Shown here one piece after another: positions 61,872 to 64,000 of a stretch of DNA of 64,000 bases. The notes under the pieces are model-generated. The model had not been told where the DNA came from and made no database searches. It saw nothing but the letters and a program-made list of their open reading frames with translations. The stretch comes from Chryseobacterium paludis (GTDB taxonomy: Bacteria; Bacteroidota; Bacteroidia; Flavobacteriales; Weeksellaceae). Position 1 is the first letter of the stretch; each line of letters starts with the position of its first letter. The translations under genes and the position numbers were made by a program. The stretch is taken from positions 4,005,001 through 4,069,000 of the forward strand of contig NZ_CP099966.1 of NCBI RefSeq assembly GCF_025403485.1, written 5' to 3'.

Positions 61872-63251
61872 CTAAAAGTAGGCTGTCAATCTTAATCCTA
61901 CTGTAAAATATTTAATTTTTTCTTTGGCATAAACCCTGTTAAATACTTCATTCATCTCGTCGTCATCCTTTACAATATCACTGAAGTTATAGGACATCGT
62001 AGATTTCAATTGATTATAATCTGCATATACGGTAATTCCTAATTCAGGATTAAGCTTATAGGTAAGTGCACTTCCAAAATTCCATCGGAAAGCATTTGAA
62101 GGCTTATAAGAGGCGACTTCAAGTTCGTTATTTGGATTATCAATGTGTTCACTTTTTACAAATATTTTTCCGCTAGCCGGTGTTGAGTATCCTGCGGTAG
62201 CTTTTAATGTTATTTGCCAGTTTTCTGAAAATTCATGTGAGAAATAGGGGCCGATTCCGAAATTCAGGAACCCTAAAGACTGAGTTGTTACATCAAAATT
62301 TTCATAATGCTCTTCGTCATCTAATGTTAATCGGATAGGTTTTATGGGAAAACTGCTAAAACTCATATCTCCACCGATGCCCCACTTTTTTGAAAAAAAA
62401 TAGGCACCTTCCAATCCCGCCTCGAAACCAATTTGTTTTCGATCATCCAATTCAGATTCTTTAAGGAAATTGGTAGTAGCCAAAGCGGATCCTAATTTTA
62501 TGGAAAGAAAGGAAGGATTTCCGTTGCTTTCTATTCGGGAAAGTAAACTTAAGTTATCACCTTTATTTTTATAAATCTTATCAATAAAAAAATATCCTAA
62601 TTCTGTTGAGATAATCCCTATTCCGGCACCAGCCAGAATATCCGGCATCCAATGTCTGTTATTGAGGTTTCTGCCCAGACCAGTAAGTGTTGCAGCGCTA
62701 TATCCACCAATACTATAGGCAGGATTTACAATTCCATATTCCTTATGTAAAAAGCTCGCATTAGTGAAAGCCATTGCTGCGTGTCCTGATGGAAAGGAAT
62801 TTTTTGCCGAGCCATCCGGGCGTTCGACTTTTGAGGTGTATTTTATAGAATTCACGATAATGCCCATAATTGCAATACTGGTTGCATATGATAGGGTGGC
62901 TCTTCCAATGTTATTCCGTCCTTTAACCCCTGCTATTTTTAGTCCATATACTGTTGCTGCGGGCGCATACTGAAGGTAATCATCAAAGGTTGCTTTAAAA
63001 GCCGGAATATAACGATTTCGGATTTCCCGGATGTTTTCCCGTTCTCCCCAAGTTGCTGCTGTTGCTGCAAAAAGTAAAGTAGGGGCAATTGATTTTTTTA
63101 CCCATTCTTTTTGTAGGAAAGTCTTTTTCTCTGAAATAGCAATATCTGAAATGATATATTGCTGATCCTTCTTAAGTTGGAGAGTATCCTGAGCTTTATA
63201 AAAGCATAATGTTAGCAACATGCAGGATGCTAATGCTAATTTATTCATCAT
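61872..63251 (-). CDS. PAP2 phosphatase with C-terminal beta-barrel-like domain
   Basis: A 459-residue exported protein (signal peptide MMNKLALASCMLLTLCFYKA). Residues about 60-230 form a PAP2 domain with the three phosphatase motifs: KYTSKVERPDG, SFPSGHAAMAF and GRNLNNRHWMPDILAG, with the catalytic His of motif 2 and 3 present. From about residue 240 to the end, alternating hydrophobic strands (KLGSALATTNFL, SLGFLNFGIGPYFSHEF, YFTVGLRLTAYF) end in an aromatic residue, as in an outer-membrane beta-barrel. The reading is a lipid-phosphate phosphatase fused to or attached to an outer-membrane barrel; substrate unknown. Confidence 0.85.
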   Translation of the reverse strand: MMNKLALASCMLLTLCFYKAQDTLQLKKDQQYIISDIAISEKKTFLQKEWVKKSIAPTLLFAATAATWGERENIREIRNRYIPAFKATFDDYLQYAPAATVYGLKIAGVKGRNNIGRATLSYATSIAIMGIIVNSIKYTSKVERPDGSAKNSFPSGHAAMAFTNASFLHKEYGIVNPAYSIGGYSAATLTGLGRNLNNRHWMPDILAGAGIGIISTELGYFFIDKIYKNKGDNLSLLSRIESNGNPSFLSIKLGSALATTNFLKESELDDRKQIGFEAGLEGAYFFSKKWGIGGDMSFSSFPIKPIRLTLDDEEHYENFDVTTQSLGFLNFGIGPYFSHEFSENWQITLKATAGYSTPASGKIFVKSEHIDNPNNELEVASYKPSNAFRWNFGSALTYKLNPELGITVYADYNQLKSTMSYNFSDIVKDDDEMNEVFNRVYAKEKIKYFTVGLRLTAYF

Positions 63252-63293
63252 TGTGTGTTTTTGTGTAGTTTAATTTTGAATTTAAACCGATAT

Positions 63294-63323
63294 CAAAAGT
63301 ATAAAAAAAAGTCCCTTCTCAAA
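63294..63323 (-). promoter_or_regulatory. Promoter of the PAP2 gene, within the upstream terminator
   Basis: Minus-strand TTTG (63323-63320) with 18-nt spacing to TACTTTTG (63301-63294), both exact -33/-7 matches. The -33 element falls in and beside the loop of the hairpin that ends the M43 gene. Confidence 0.65.
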
Positions 63324-63340
63324 GCTGAGAAGAGACTTTT
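63307..63340 (-). terminator. Terminator of the M43 metalloprotease gene
   Basis: AAAAGTC-CC-TTCTCA (63307-63321) pairs with TGAGAA-GA-GACTTTT (63326-63340), with a 2x2 internal loop and a 4-nt hairpin loop; on the minus strand it is followed by a T-rich run. Confidence 0.8.
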
Positions 63341-63358
63341 AACATATAAAAAGTTTTT

Positions 63359-64000
63359 TTAGTTAACTCTTAAACCTGCTCTTGAGCCAGACGAGGCAAC
63401 TACAGCCTGCATTCTAGTTTTTTGACCTGCTGAAAACATAAACATAGCAGCATCATCTACATAATCCATATAGTTCATGAACATGATAGATCTTGAAACA
63501 CCACTACATGTATTGTATACAGGATAAGTTGGTTTACCTGCATTATCAGAAGTTTGTGTAGGTGTATCAGCTACAAGGTCATTTCCGCAATTTGCATCTC
63601 CCCAAATATGTCTAAGATTTAAGTAATGACCTACTTCGTGAGTCGCTGTTCTACCTAGGTTGAATGGAGATGAGGCTCCAGTTTTTCCAAAATAAGGAGC
63701 TGCAATAACTACACCGTCATTCCATAATCCAGCAGATTCTGGGAAAGTGGCATATCCAAGAATTTCTCCTTGGCTGGTTGGCATACTACTTACCACCCAA
63801 ATGTTAAAATAATTGGTAGGGTTAGTTGCATCTATACCGCCAGTAGACGCTTTCTTCATAGCATCATTATCGCTCCAGCTTGTTTTTGTAGTCGCTTTTC
63901 TTACCGTATTTGCTAATTTGAATCTTACTTTTACATCACCTGATTTTACTGATTGGAACTCTGTAGGAATTTTAGTAACATCACTATTTGTTCCTCCATA
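63359..64000 (-). CDS. M43-family zinc metalloprotease (partial)
   Basis: The frame is open through the window end, giving at least 213 C-terminal residues. The M43 (pappalysin-like) zinc motif is HEVGHYLNLRHIWGD with zinc histidines and the catalytic Glu, preceded by NLGRTATHE and followed by NYMDYVDDAAMFMFSAGQ, the region of the Met-turn and C-terminal helix of this family. Earlier sequence reads PTNYFNIWVVSSM. There is no T9SS C-terminal sorting domain at the end (SRAGLRVN). The N-terminal signal and pro-domain would be upstream. A clear terminator follows. Confidence 0.9.
   Translation of the reverse strand, partial: YGGTNSDVTKIPTEFQSVKSGDVKVRFKLANTVRKATTKTSWSDNDAMKKASTGGIDATNPTNYFNIWVVSSMPTSQGEILGYATFPESAGLWNDGVVIAAPYFGKTGASSPFNLGRTATHEVGHYLNLRHIWGDANCGNDLVADTPTQTSDNAGKPTYPVYNTCSGVSRSIMFMNYMDYVDDAAMFMFSAGQKTRMQAVVASSGSRAGLRVN

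Noticed and set aside
1..64000. tRNA, rRNA or transposase genes.
   Set aside because: No cloverleaf-like tRNA, rRNA segment or transposase motif was seen in intergenic regions.

Overview
The window comes from an AT-rich member of the Bacteroidota, most likely a Chryseobacterium-like flavobacterium (family Weeksellaceae). The support is family-level: a type IX secretion (T9SS) type A C-terminal sorting domain, many proteins with CarboxypepD-regulatory-like, DUF2851, DUF4254, DUF4292 and DUF1573 domains, the lipoprotein-rich envelope gene set, a Bacteroidota-type dihydroorotase, and many promoters of the phylum's form (TTG/TTTG about 19 nt before TAnnTTTG). No rRNA, tRNA, CRISPR array, transposase or prophage was seen.

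Layout. 1-5.5 kb: one-carbon metabolism and translation (3' end of metH, metF, a GNAT-fold protein, folE, cysS), followed by an intergenic hairpin repeat. 5.8-12.6 kb: a T9SS cargo protein, malQ, two small secreted proteins, ferritin and a YbaY-like lipoprotein. 12.7-25.6 kb: an orphan type VI secretion (T6SS subtype iii) cargo island, entirely on the minus strand: hcp/tssD, vgrG, a putative zinc-protease effector with a lipoprotein partner, a putative lipase effector with a membrane-anchored partner, a 267-residue unknown, a LysM plus PAAR-like (DUF4280) spike tip, a 1145-residue putative two-domain peptidoglycan hydrolase, and three lipoproteins that are candidate immunity proteins. No sheath, baseplate or membrane-complex gene is in the window.

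25.8-44.6 kb: an AddA/RecB-type helicase-nuclease, a pair of paralogous CarboxypepD-like proteins, a SIMPL protein, a DUF2851/PspC/GNAT operon, a GH3 hexosaminidase with bshA (bacillithiol synthesis), and a six-gene envelope operon (DUF4292, EnvC-like amidase activator, TatA, DUF4254, lipoprotein, ribA), then a nucleotidyltransferase and a Wzx-like flippase. 44.7-64 kb: pyrC, a GH92 mannosidase, two paralogous HK/RR two-component systems (each divergent from an envelope gene), a dienoyl-CoA-reductase-like SDR, two M1-type peptidases, a secreted EEP-family phosphatase/nuclease, an outer-membrane beta-barrel receptor, a PAP2 protein with a probable beta-barrel tail, and a truncated M43 metalloprotease.

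The most notable items are the T6SS island with its putative two-domain wall hydrolase; three 21-bp iterons upstream of hcp with a matching site upstream of vgrG; and two arrays of TTAAC half-sites at about 11-bp period upstream of both two-component systems, each ending exactly 22 nt before the -7 box of the divergent target gene. All functional calls are from reading motifs by eye; no database search was run.
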